A DNA stretch of 21,519 nucleotides from NCBI GenBank assembly GCA_965662345.1, contig CBFIHE010000037.1, forward strand, positions 1 through 21,519. Reading direction: 5' to 3'. The notes under the pieces were generated by a model. The model was not told the origin of the DNA, ran no database searches, and saw only the letters and a list, made by a program, of their open reading frames with translations. Both the position numbers and the translations under genes were made by a program. Positions 1-7,063 of this stretch are shown piece after piece (the stretch's first letter is position 1; every line of letters starts with the position of its first letter). The stretch comes from UBA6049 sp965662345 (lineage in GTDB: Bacteria > Bacteroidota > Bacteroidia > Flavobacteriales_G > Salibacteraceae).

Positions 1-2
1 TA

Positions 3-164
3 GAAAGTCATAAGAGCTATGCGCATTACTTAAAAGCTCAAAATAGACTAATGCAAGCTCCTGAATTTGGAAAAATGTTCGAAACCATGGGGAAAGGTAA
101 TATTACCAATCCATCTACAATTGCACGAACAATGCTGATGATGTGGAATGCTCCTTCTGAGTAA
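3..164 (+). CDS. C-terminal fragment of an unidentified protein (5' end outside the window)
   Basis: The frame is open from the left edge (codons start at base 3) to a TAA at 162-164, giving 53 residues that end in MWNAPSE. The fragment is mostly polar and helix-prone, with several Met (GKMFETMGKG, TMLMMWN), and has no membrane segment or motif I recognise. A strong intrinsic terminator about 30 bases after the stop supports it as the real end of a gene or operon. Family and function cannot be named from this tail; the start lies outside the window. Confidence 0.6.
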   Translation, partial: ESHKSYAHYLKAQNRLMQAPEFGKMFETMGKGNITNPSTIARTMLMMWNAPSE

Positions 165-196
165 GCAAGAATTCGCATAAAAGTATTCCCATTTGT

Positions 197-230
197 AAAA
201 AATGACCATTGTGTACAATGGTCATTTTTT
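197..230 (+). terminator. Rho-independent terminator
   Basis: Perfect 11-bp stem (201-211 AATGACCATTG with 216-226), a 4-base TGTA loop, A-run before and T-run after. It sits 33 bases after the stop of the left-edge gene. Because both flanks carry A/T runs it could also work on the minus strand, though no minus-strand gene ends nearby. Confidence 0.88.
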
Positions 231-513
231 TTCAACAGATGGCGTAATGCAACTACACACAACAATATGTATAAGTAATAGCGATTTGAGTGCATACTTG
301 AACCGTTTTTACATTTTAATAAGTATCTTAACACCTGACAATTTAGTAAGATTAAATCCGCTACTACTCATATACAAAACCGTTGTACACCCCTGCTCCC
401 GCACGATTGTATCTCGTGGTGCTAACCACTTCATTAACCAAACTCTTCATACCTAATACTGTGTACTTGATACCTTTCTAATCCCTAATAACTAATTCAC
501 TAACGCCTACATA
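231..513. other. Intergenic region with no recognisable gene
   Basis: Between the terminator and the end of dinB there are about 280 bases without a convincing coding frame. The short frames here are low-complexity and lack family resemblance. The part near 450-505 has loosely repetitive AT-rich words (TAATACTGTG, CTAATAACTAATTCACTAA) but no clear unit. No tRNA-like fold and no terminator for dinB were found. Confidence 0.5.
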
Positions 514-1758
514 TCACGCCTTTCTATTCGCCAGTAACAGAGGAGAACTCCCATCAAAAGGGTTGCTTCTGCCAATGGTTTTGGCCTCTTTACCCGCAGC
601 ACGTACTACTGCCCGATCGCCAAAACGCTCGCGCAAGCTATCCATTGCTTGGTAAAGACTAATGAGTTCTTCAGAATCTTCAAACAGATTAATTTGATAG
701 CCACCACCTACCAAATGACTAAAGCGAACGCCAATCAAACGCACCAGCAAGCGCTTGTTGTACAGTTTCTCAAACAACTCCGTAACCTTGGGAATGAGTA
801 TATGGTCTGCAGAAGTATACGGAATACGCGCTTGCAAGGTATGCGTATTAAAATCTGAGTAGCGCACTTTCACGGTTACGCAAGCGGTAAGCTTCTTTCC
901 CCTGCGCAACTGAAAACACAGATTCTCTGTCATGGCAATGAGCAATGATTTTAATCGTGCCACATCAATGGTATCGCGCTCAAACGTACGCTCTGTGCTA
1001 ATGCTTTTGCGCTCACTGTAGGGAATAACAGGCGTATTGTCTATCCCATTAGCCTTTTTCCACAGCACTTTGCCATGCTTACCCAATACACGCCCCATCA
1101 TGTCTTGCGGCATTTCTTGCACTGTTCGTACTTGTTTTACCCCCAAGTTGCAAAGCGTTTGATAGGTTTTAGAACCCACCCCCGGAATCTTACGCACCGA
1201 TAACGGAGCTAGAAACGGCTTCTCCTCCCCTCCCGAAATCCGAATCTTATTGTTGGGTTTAGCCTCACCAGTAGCCACTTTGGCCACGGTTTTATTGGTA
1301 GAGAGTCCGAATGAAATGGGCAACCCAGATTCACGTATAATTTTCTCGCGCAACTCCGTAGCAAACTGCATGGTACCAAAAAAGCGATCCATCCCAGTGA
1401 GGTCCATGTAAAACTCATCAATGGATGTTTTTTCAAACAAAGGCACCTCTCCTTTAACAATATCTGTTACGATGTTAGAATACTTGGAATAACTCACGCT
1501 ATTACCTCTAATCACAATGGCTTCTGGGCAAAGCTCTCTCGCTTGTCGCATCGGCATGGCCGAATGAACACCAAAAGCCCTGGCCTCATAACTGCAAGAT
1601 GCCACTACGCCTCTATCGCTTGTTCCTCCAATAAGCACAGGCTTCCCGTTTAGCTCGCGGTTCTGCAAGCGCTCTACCGACACAAAAAATGAATCTAAAT
1701 CCATGTGTACCACAGACCTACCCTTTTGCTGCTCAAGTTCTTCCCTCGCCTCTTCCAT
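514..1758 (-). CDS. dinB: DNA polymerase IV (Y-family translesion polymerase)
   Basis: This is a Y-family polymerase that copies past damaged bases at the cost of fidelity. The palm signature HMDLDSFF (residues 18-25) supplies metal-binding Asp20 and Phe25 at the steric-gate position, and SIDEFYMD supplies the catalytic pair Asp114-Glu115. The YEARAFGVHSAMP finger motif follows the first Asp, and KIPGVGSKT in the thumb region is the helix-hairpin-helix. The rest is the little-finger domain. At 414 residues it is somewhat longer than E. coli DinB (351), with about 12 extra residues at the N-terminus. The C-terminus ends NPFDGSSPLLLANRKA; I saw no beta-clamp motif I could assign with certainty. 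It is divergent from a LexA-like repressor gene starting 82 bases away, which suggests damage-inducible control. Confidence 0.95.
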   Translation of the reverse strand: MEEAREELEQQKGRSVVHMDLDSFFVSVERLQNRELNGKPVLIGGTSDRGVVASCSYEARAFGVHSAMPMRQARELCPEAIVIRGNSVSYSKYSNIVTDIVKGEVPLFEKTSIDEFYMDLTGMDRFFGTMQFATELREKIIRESGLPISFGLSTNKTVAKVATGEAKPNNKIRISGGEEKPFLAPLSVRKIPGVGSKTYQTLCNLGVKQVRTVQEMPQDMMGRVLGKHGKVLWKKANGIDNTPVIPYSERKSISTERTFERDTIDVARLKSLLIAMTENLCFQLRRGKKLTACVTVKVRYSDFNTHTLQARIPYTSADHILIPKVTELFEKLYNKRLLVRLIGVRFSHLVGGGYQINLFEDSEELISLYQAMDSLRERFGDRAVVRAAGKEAKTIGRSNPFDGSSPLLLANRKA

Positions 1759-1760
1759 TT

Positions 1761-1783
1761 TTTTGACAAATTTTCAATCAAAA
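1761..1783. promoter_or_regulatory. Candidate operator dyad between dinB and the LexA-like repressor
   Basis: TTTTGA (1761-1766) and TCAAAA (1778-1783) form an inverted repeat around an 11-base spacer that holds a second, smaller dyad (TTGA 1763-1766, TCAA 1774-1777). It lies directly upstream of the dinB ATG in the shared 82-base intergenic region, where a repressor of dinB would be expected to bind. Assignment to the adjacent repressor is inferred from position and symmetry only. Confidence 0.4.
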
Positions 1784-1809
1784 TACTGACTGATAATTTA
1801 ACTAAATTC

Positions 1810-1817
1810 TATTTTTG
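1810..1817 (+). promoter_or_regulatory. Candidate -7 promoter box for the LexA-like regulator
   Basis: TATTTTTG matches the Bacteroidota -7 consensus TAnnTTTG and lies 23 bases before the ATG at 1841, which would give a leader of roughly 19 bases. No clear -33 TTG is seen at the usual distance. Confidence 0.5.
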
Positions 1818-1840
1818 TAGCACAGCAATTCGTAAAAAAC

Positions 1841-2638
1841 ATGCAACCGTTTCAGAAAAACCTCAAAGCGTTACGCAAATTCAAGAGAGCTTCACAAGCA
1901 TCACTTTCTGAAAGCTTAGGCCTTACCCGTTCTACGCTAAGTGCTTATGAAAATGGAACCGCAGAACCCAATATGAGCACCCTCATCCGCATTGCAGATT
2001 TTTTTCGCATGAGCTTAGACCGCTTGCTCCGCCAAGACATAAGCATACTTACCGAGTTTGAATTGAACAGAATTGAACAGGGGTACGACCAAGACATTCG
2101 TGGTAAACACCTACGCATTCTTGCAACCACTGTAGACCACAACAACCAAGATCAAGTAGAAGTAGTGTCTGCAGAAGCAAAGGCAGGCTACACCTCAGGC
2201 TATGCCGATGTGGATTTCATTAGCGAATTACCGCGCATTCAGCTGCACAACCTCCCATCAGACCGCAAATACCGGGTATTCCCCATTTCGGGTGACTCCA
2301 TGCCTCCTGTATCTGATGGGGCTTTTGTGGTGGGTGAATTTGTAGAAGATTTCACAACACTAAAGCCTAGTACCCCTTGCATTGTAGTTACAGCAGACGA
2401 TGGCATTGTATTTAAGCTTGTAACCCCACAGTTTGAAACCAATGGAAACATGCTTTTGGTATCTACCAACCCCACCTATGCTCCCTATACCGTGGATGCT
2501 AAGCAAATACTGGAGGTGTGGCAATTCAAACAATACATAAGCGGAGACATACCCGAGCCACATCTAGATAAAGACACCATTGCACAAACACTCATGGAAT
2601 TGCGCCAAGACATTGCTGCTTTGAAAGCACAGAAATAG
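1841..2638 (+). CDS. XRE-family transcriptional regulator with S24/LexA-type self-cleavage domain
   Basis: A 265-residue repressor in two parts. Residues 5-64 are a Cro/C1-type helix-turn-helix (QASLSESLGLTRSTLSAYENG then a LIRIADFF helix). Residues about 108-230 are an S24 peptidase fold: Ala115-Gly116 in the AKAGY segment fits the cleavage site, Ser153 in SGDSM is the nucleophile and Lys192 in GIVFKLV the general base. Spacing (38 and 39 residues) resembles LexA (35 and 37). The C-terminus (HLDKDTIAQTLMELRQDIAALKAQK-like, about 25 residues) is predicted helical and may aid oligomerisation. It differs from canonical LexA, whose N-terminal domain is a winged helix and not XRE-type. Divergent pairing with dinB points to a damage-responsive repressor, cleaved when RecA is activated; that regulon is inferred. 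Confidence 0.88.
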   Translation: MQPFQKNLKALRKFKRASQASLSESLGLTRSTLSAYENGTAEPNMSTLIRIADFFRMSLDRLLRQDISILTEFELNRIEQGYDQDIRGKHLRILATTVDHNNQDQVEVVSAEAKAGYTSGYADVDFISELPRIQLHNLPSDRKYRVFPISGDSMPPVSDGAFVVGEFVEDFTTLKPSTPCIVVTADDGIVFKLVTPQFETNGNMLLVSTNPTYAPYTVDAKQILEVWQFKQYISGDIPEPHLDKDTIAQTLMELRQDIAALKAQK

Positions 2639-2683
2639 CAACGGTTTACTACCTTCGCTTTTATCAACCAAAACAAGTGACAC

Positions 2684-3463
2684 ATGTCAGATTTCATTGC
2701 CTTTGAGCAAATTGGCAACGTGGCCAAAATCACGCTCAATAGACCTGATAAATTCAATTCTTTCGTTAGAGAAATGGCTCTAGCGCTTCAAGAACGCTTA
2801 CAAGCCTGCGCGGCAGATGCCGGTGTGCGTGCCATTTTACTTACAGGAACGGGAAAAGCCTTCTGTGCCGGACAAGATTTGGCAGAAGCTATAGACGATA
2901 ACGGTATTGAATTGCAAAAAATCGTTTCAGAACACTACAATCCCATCGTAAAACGGATACGAGAAATTGAAAAACCCATTGTAGCTGCAGTTAATGGAGT
3001 TGCAGCTGGTGCTGGTGCCAACATTGCTCTAGCATGCGATATTACTCTGGCAGCCGAATCTGCAAGTTTTATTCAGGCATTCAGCAAAATCGGTTTAATA
3101 CCAGATAGCGGTGGTACTTTCTTCCTGCCAAGAATCATAGGTATGCAACGCGCTACTGCTCTCATGATGCTTGGAGACAAGGTATCTGCCCAAGACGCTG
3201 CCTCTATGGGAATGATCTATCAATGCGTAGCCGATGCAGAACTAGAAGAAGCCTCAATGAAACTTGCGGCTAAACTATCTGTTATGCCAACCAAGGGCTT
3301 AGGATTAACAAAGCGATTACTCAACGAATCATTCACAAATGACCTGCACACACAACTTCAGCGAGAAGACGATGTTCAAACAGAAGCCGGTAACACTTAC
3401 GATTACCAAGAAGGTGTAAACGCCTTTTTAGAAAAACGCAAACCTCAATTCAAAGGAGAATAA
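2684..3463 (+). CDS. paaG: Enoyl-CoA hydratase/isomerase family protein, PaaG-like
   Basis: Crotonase-fold protein of 259 residues. AFCAGQDL (59-66) and NGVAAGAGANIALACD (104-119) carry the two oxyanion-hole segments, and IPDSGGT (139-145) places Asp141 where PaaG isomerases have their single catalytic acid; hydratases carry a Glu pair instead. The ending YQEGVNAFLEKRKPQFKG is typical of the family. PaaG converts ring-1,2-epoxyphenylacetyl-CoA to the oxepin form in aerobic phenylacetate breakdown and also shifts double bases of enoyl-CoAs. The stop is one base from the next gene, a 3-hydroxyacyl-CoA dehydrogenase, as in paa gene sets. The ring epoxidase, PaaZ and PaaK are not in the window, so a more general fatty-acid isomerase role is possible. 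Cytoplasmic, no signal peptide. Confidence 0.85.
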   Translation: MSDFIAFEQIGNVAKITLNRPDKFNSFVREMALALQERLQACAADAGVRAILLTGTGKAFCAGQDLAEAIDDNGIELQKIVSEHYNPIVKRIREIEKPIVAAVNGVAAGAGANIALACDITLAAESASFIQAFSKIGLIPDSGGTFFLPRIIGMQRATALMMLGDKVSAQDAASMGMIYQCVADAELEEASMKLAAKLSVMPTKGLGLTKRLLNESFTNDLHTQLQREDDVQTEAGNTYDYQEGVNAFLEKRKPQFKGE

Positions 3464-3464
3464 T

Positions 3465-4640
3465 ATGAGCTTAAATAAGCATAGTCAAATTGGTGTAATA
3501 GGTACAGGTACTATGGGTACCGGCATTGCCCAAGTAGCCGCAACTGCTGGTCACCAAGTATTGGTTTACGATAAAAACAATGAGGCCCTACTCAATGCCA
3601 AACACTCTTTGCTTAAGATTTTTAACCGACTCATTGAGAAAGGTAAATACACCCAAGGAGAGGTAGACACCATTATGCACCGCATACAGTGGGTAGACGG
3701 ATTAGGTAAGTATGAAGGCTGCGATTTGGTAATTGAAGCTATTATTGAAGACTTAGGTGTTAAGCAGCAAGTTTTCAAGCAATTAGAATCTGTTACAAAT
3801 GATGATTGTATTTTAGCATCTAACACCTCTTCATTATCTATCGCATCCATAGCAAATGCGCTAAACAGCAAAAGTAGGATGATTGGCATTCACTTTTTCA
3901 ACCCAGCTCCATTAATGCCTTTGGTTGAAGTAATTCCTGCATTGGTAACAGATTCAGAAGTTACAGAGAAGGTACTAGACCTCATTAAGAGTTGGGGAAA
4001 AGTTGGAGTTACTGCTAAAGATACGCCAGGGTTTATTGTGAATCGCGTTGCGCGACCATTCTACGGTGAAGCCATCAAAATGTTGGAAGAAGGCGTTGCA
4101 GATGTTGCAACGATAGATTTTGCCATGAAAGAAATAGGCGGATTTCGCATGGGTCCATTTGAGTTGATGGATTTGATTGGGAATGATATTAATTACACTG
4201 TTACAGAAACGGTGTGGACTCAATTATTCTATGACCCACGTTACCGCCCTTCGATTACTCAAAAACGCTTGAAAGAGGCTGGATGGTATGGAAGAAAGTC
4301 TGGAAGGGGATTCTACGATTACAGCGAGGGAGTAAATAAGCCAGAACCAGCAACGGATAGAGATTTACTCAAATACATTTCCAATCGCATATTGGTAATG
4401 CTCATCAATGAAGCTGCAGACGCAGCATTCTTAGGAATTGCAACCAAAGAAGATATTGATTTGGCTATGACCAAAGGAGTAAACTACCCCAAAGGTCTGT
4501 TGAAATGGGGTAATGAATTTGGTCTATCTAATGTGTTAGATGATATTATGCAATTGCACCGCGAGTTTAATGACGATCGCTATCGCCCTAGTGCTCTTCT
4601 ACAGAATAAGGTACGCGAAAACGATAAGTTTTATTTTTAA
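3465..4640 (+). CDS. paaH: 3-hydroxyacyl-CoA dehydrogenase, PaaH-like
   Basis: NAD-dependent dehydrogenase of 391 residues, oxidising 3-hydroxyacyl-CoA (3-hydroxyadipyl-CoA in phenylacetate breakdown) to the 3-keto form. Residues 8-36 give the Rossmann start GVIGTGTMGTG with the acidic end YD. SNTSS (119-123), IHFFNPAP (142-149) with catalytic His143, and Glu155 form the catalytic set, and Asn193 follows in PGFIVNR. Two C-terminal 3HCDH domains follow (about 187-286 and 300-391), the second shorter, so the protein is between the single-domain form (about 285) and E. coli PaaH (475). A Shine-Dalgarno-like AAAGGAG lies in the last codons of paaG, and only one base separates the stop of paaG from this ATG, so coupled translation is likely. 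Substrate assignment rests mainly on the PaaG neighbour. Confidence 0.85.
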   Translation: MSLNKHSQIGVIGTGTMGTGIAQVAATAGHQVLVYDKNNEALLNAKHSLLKIFNRLIEKGKYTQGEVDTIMHRIQWVDGLGKYEGCDLVIEAIIEDLGVKQQVFKQLESVTNDDCILASNTSSLSIASIANALNSKSRMIGIHFFNPAPLMPLVEVIPALVTDSEVTEKVLDLIKSWGKVGVTAKDTPGFIVNRVARPFYGEAIKMLEEGVADVATIDFAMKEIGGFRMGPFELMDLIGNDINYTVTETVWTQLFYDPRYRPSITQKRLKEAGWYGRKSGRGFYDYSEGVNKPEPATDRDLLKYISNRILVMLINEAADAAFLGIATKEDIDLAMTKGVNYPKGLLKWGNEFGLSNVLDDIMQLHREFNDDRYRPSALLQNKVRENDKFYF

Positions 4641-4649
4641 TCTTACACC

Positions 4650-5492
4650 ATGAAAGAAATCAACTGGAAAACCGCCAAAGAATACGAAGACATCACCTAC
4701 AAAAAATGCAACGGTGTTGCTCGTATTGCGTTCAATCGCCCGGAAGTTAGAAATGCTTTTAGACCAAAAACGGTTGGAGAGCTTTTTGACGCTTTTATAG
4801 ACGCACGCGAAGACCACTCCATTGGTGTGGTGCTTTTTAGTGGTGAAGGACCAAGTAAAAAAGATGGCGGCTGGGCATTCTGCAGCGGTGGCGACCAAAA
4901 TGCACGCGGTCACCAAGGCTATGTAGATGATGATGGAACTCCAAGGCTAAATATTCTTGAAGTTCAACGTTTAATACGCTTTATGCCTAAAGTGGTTATT
5001 GCTATAGTTCCTGGATGGGCAGTAGGTGGAGGTCATAGTCTACACGTGGTATGTGACCTTACACTAGCCAGTAAAGAACACGCAATCTTCAAACAAACCG
5101 ATGCTGATGTAACTAGCTTTGACGGAGGATATGGCTCTGCTTACCTTGCCAAAATGGTTGGGCAAAAACGGGGTAGAGAAATCTTCTTCTTGGGAAGAAA
5201 CTATTCAGCTCAAGATGCTTTTGATATGGGCATGGTTAATGCCGTTATTCCACATGATGAGTTAGAAGCAGAGGCTTATAATTGGGCACAAGAAATACTG
5301 GAAAAATCACCAACCAGCATTAAGATGTTGAAGTTTGCCTTTAACGCAACGGATGACGGTATGGTTGGCCAGCAAGTGTTTGCAGGTGAAGCCACGAGAT
5401 TGGCATACATGACAGAAGAAGCAAAAGAAGGCAGAAACGCATTCTTGGAAAAACGCAAACCGAACTTCAAAAACATCAAGTGGATTTCCTAG
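4650..5492 (+). CDS. menB: 1,4-dihydroxy-2-naphthoyl-CoA synthase (menaquinone biosynthesis)
   Basis: 280-residue crotonase that closes the second ring of menaquinone from o-succinylbenzoyl-CoA. MenB marks are FCSGGDQ (77-83), the mobile loop GYVDDDGTPRLN (90-101), GWAVGGGHSLH (122-132), SFDGGYGSAYLA (from Ser156, catalytic Asp158) and the ending EEAKEGRNAFLEKRKPNF. QTDAD (149-153) puts Asp151 where the E. coli type has a Gly that leaves room for bicarbonate; Asp is the mark of the bicarbonate-independent class seen in M. tuberculosis. It starts nine bases after the dehydrogenase gene and is followed by a terminator, so it is probably the last gene of the same transcript. No other men genes are present. 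The identity is firm; why it sits with paa-like genes is unclear, possibly only shared transcription. Confidence 0.92.
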   Translation: MKEINWKTAKEYEDITYKKCNGVARIAFNRPEVRNAFRPKTVGELFDAFIDAREDHSIGVVLFSGEGPSKKDGGWAFCSGGDQNARGHQGYVDDDGTPRLNILEVQRLIRFMPKVVIAIVPGWAVGGGHSLHVVCDLTLASKEHAIFKQTDADVTSFDGGYGSAYLAKMVGQKRGREIFFLGRNYSAQDAFDMGMVNAVIPHDELEAEAYNWAQEILEKSPTSIKMLKFAFNATDDGMVGQQVFAGEATRLAYMTEEAKEGRNAFLEKRKPNFKNIKWIS

Positions 5493-5516
5493 TTCACTGA
5501 AAGCAGAATAATTTAA

Positions 5517-5556
5517 AAGAGACAATGTATCCGTCTGGTTACATTGTCTTTTTTTT
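5517..5556. terminator. Terminator shared by menB and dbpA (convergent)
   Basis: GACAATGTA (5521-5529) pairs with 5540-5548 around a 10-base loop, with an A-rich flank before and eight T after (5549-5556). It lies between the menB stop and the dbpA stop, and the symmetrical A/T flanks suit termination in both directions. Confidence 0.88.
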
Positions 5557-5562
5557 GTGGAG

Positions 5563-6873
5563 CTAAATCTCGTAAATCCGTACTTTTTTCTTTTTGAGTC
5601 TGGTGTTGTTTACCTCCTCTACCAATGCACTCACTTTGGCTTTCTTCACAGAAACAAAGGCACAGTCTGTTTTCAACTCAATCACGCCCAGTTCACCTTT
5701 TGATAAACCACCCTGCTTGAAGAAAAGACCAGCAATATCGCCTTTAGAAATTTTGTCTTTGCGGCCACCTGAAATGAACAACGTGGTCCAACCAGAATCT
5801 TCAGGCACAGGTGCCTCCGCCAAAACAAAGGTATCAAGGTTTCCTATAAATTCAGGGAGCTCCTCTCCTTTTCCTTGAATCACATAAGCCGTACCCGAAC
5901 TATGCATCCTTGCCGTACGCCCGTTTCTGTGCGTAAACTCCTCTGCTTTCAACGGTAAATGGTAATGGATGATGTAGTCCAATTCAGGAACATCAATACC
6001 TCTAGCCGCCAAATCCGTAGCCAAGAGTATATTATGGGATTCATTTCTAAACTTAATGAGCGCGCGTTCACGGTCAATTTGCTCCATTCCACCATAGAAT
6101 ATTCCATGCGCAATGCCATTCTCTTCCAAGAAATCACTAACTCGATTAATAGAGTCTTTAAAATTGCAAAATACAATACCGCGCTTTCCTGGCAGGTTAG
6201 TCAGCAGCTTACCCAAGGTCTCTAATTTATCTTTAGATGGCGATTCCACCTTTTGAATAGCCAACACAGATTCCTTCTCGTGCAAGAAATTTACGGTTTC
6301 TGGCAAAGTAACCCCCACAAAATCAGGAATCAAGACCCCTTGGGTCGCACTCGTTAAAATCTTTTTATTTAGATGAGGTAGCTTATTAATGATTTCCTTC
6401 ATCTCGCTTTCAAATCCTACCTCAAGCGATTTATCAAACTCATCAAGCACCAAGGTTTTGAGCGCCCGTTTCCCGAAAGAAGCTCTACGCAAGTGATCTG
6501 CCAATCTACCGGGAGTGCCAATTAAAACCGCAGGGCGATGTTTGATTTCTAATTTATCTTTTGAACCAGAGCGACCTCCGTAAACGGCATTCACTTTGTA
6601 ACCAGAACCCATATCGCGGAAAACCTGCTCTATCTGAAGCGCCAATTCACGCGAAGGAACCACAATAAGGGCTTGAATCTCGTCTAAGGTAGGATTCAGT
6701 TCTTGGAGAATAGGAAGTAAAAAAGCTAGGGTTTTCCCCGTACCAGTTGGAGATAACAACACCACCTCGTTGTTTGCACGAATGGCTTCATGTGCTGCAA
6801 GCTGCATTGGATTGAGTGCTTCAATCCCCAGTTTACTCAAAATCTCGTCTTTTTTCTTGGAAAATGCTGACAT
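5563..6873 (-). CDS. dbpA: DEAD-box ATP-dependent RNA helicase with 23S rRNA-binding domain
   Basis: A 436-residue helicase acting in large-subunit ribosome assembly. In order: Q motif around NPMQ (21-24), Walker A SPTGTGKT (41-48), PSRELA (73-78), GTPGRL (119-124), motif II DEFD (144-147), motif III SAT (175-177), then the second RecA domain with ATDLAARGIDV (285-295) and HRNGRTAR (315-322). Residues about 361-436 are the DbpA RNA-binding domain (GWTTLFISGGRKDKISKGDIAGL), which in E. coli DbpA recognises hairpin 92 of 23S rRNA. Motif II is DEFD in place of DEAD; the last Ala-to-Phe change leaves the Mg-ATP-binding Asp-Glu intact. It is convergent with menB across a shared terminator. A TAGCTTTG box four bases before the ATG suggests a transcript with almost no leader. 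Confidence 0.93.
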   Translation of the reverse strand: MSAFSKKKDEILSKLGIEALNPMQLAAHEAIRANNEVVLLSPTGTGKTLAFLLPILQELNPTLDEIQALIVVPSRELALQIEQVFRDMGSGYKVNAVYGGRSGSKDKLEIKHRPAVLIGTPGRLADHLRRASFGKRALKTLVLDEFDKSLEVGFESEMKEIINKLPHLNKKILTSATQGVLIPDFVGVTLPETVNFLHEKESVLAIQKVESPSKDKLETLGKLLTNLPGKRGIVFCNFKDSINRVSDFLEENGIAHGIFYGGMEQIDRERALIKFRNESHNILLATDLAARGIDVPELDYIIHYHLPLKAEEFTHRNGRTARMHSSGTAYVIQGKGEELPEFIGNLDTFVLAEAPVPEDSGWTTLFISGGRKDKISKGDIAGLFFKQGGLSKGELGVIELKTDCAFVSVKKAKVSALVEEVNNTRLKKKKVRIYEI

Positions 6874-6877
6874 GGGG

Positions 6878-6885
6878 CAAAGCTA
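6878..6885 (-). promoter_or_regulatory. Candidate -7 promoter box for dbpA, with almost no leader
   Basis: Read on the minus strand, TAGCTTTG fits TAnnTTTG exactly and is followed by only four bases (CCCC) before the ATG at 6873. This would place the transcription start at or next to the first codon. No strong -33 TTG is seen at about 19 bases, so the call is tentative. Confidence 0.45.
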
Positions 6886-6921
6886 GGTGTTTACCGCACA
6901 AGCCTATGCATATGGAATGAA

Positions 6922-7026
6922 AGCTTTTTGAGAAGAACATTACGCACTTTCAAAAAGCTAACTCTGGCATAGCCCCTTTCCAATTTTTTGGTAAGCGTAC
7001 CATAAGCACAAAGAAGTGCTATGCCA
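6922..7026. other. Intergenic stretch rich in inverted repeats
   Basis: The 190 bases between dbpA and the sensor pseudogene hold no convincing gene. They contain a perfect 10-bp inverted repeat (AGCTTTTTGA 6922-6931 with 6950-6959) and a perfect 9-bp one (TGGCATAGC 6965-6973 with 7018-7026) that encloses two smaller hairpins: CCAA-TTTT-TTGG (6980-6991), and AGCAC (7005-7009) with GTGCT (7016-7020). The last hairpin overlaps the right arm of the 9-bp pair, so the two folds exclude each other. No T-run follows, so these are not ordinary terminators. A structured leader or small RNA is possible. Confidence 0.3.
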
Positions 7027-7063
7027 TGATTCTCTGCAAGGCTTGAATTGTTATCTTGTTCGG

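Noticed and set aside
38..334. 98-residue minus-strand open frame at the left end
   Set aside because: It runs antisense through the left-edge gene and across the terminator hairpin, with no family resemblance.
360..505. Possible tRNA or small repeat array before dinB
   Set aside because: No cloverleaf or T-loop consensus could be found, and the loosely repeated AT-rich words do not form a regular unit.
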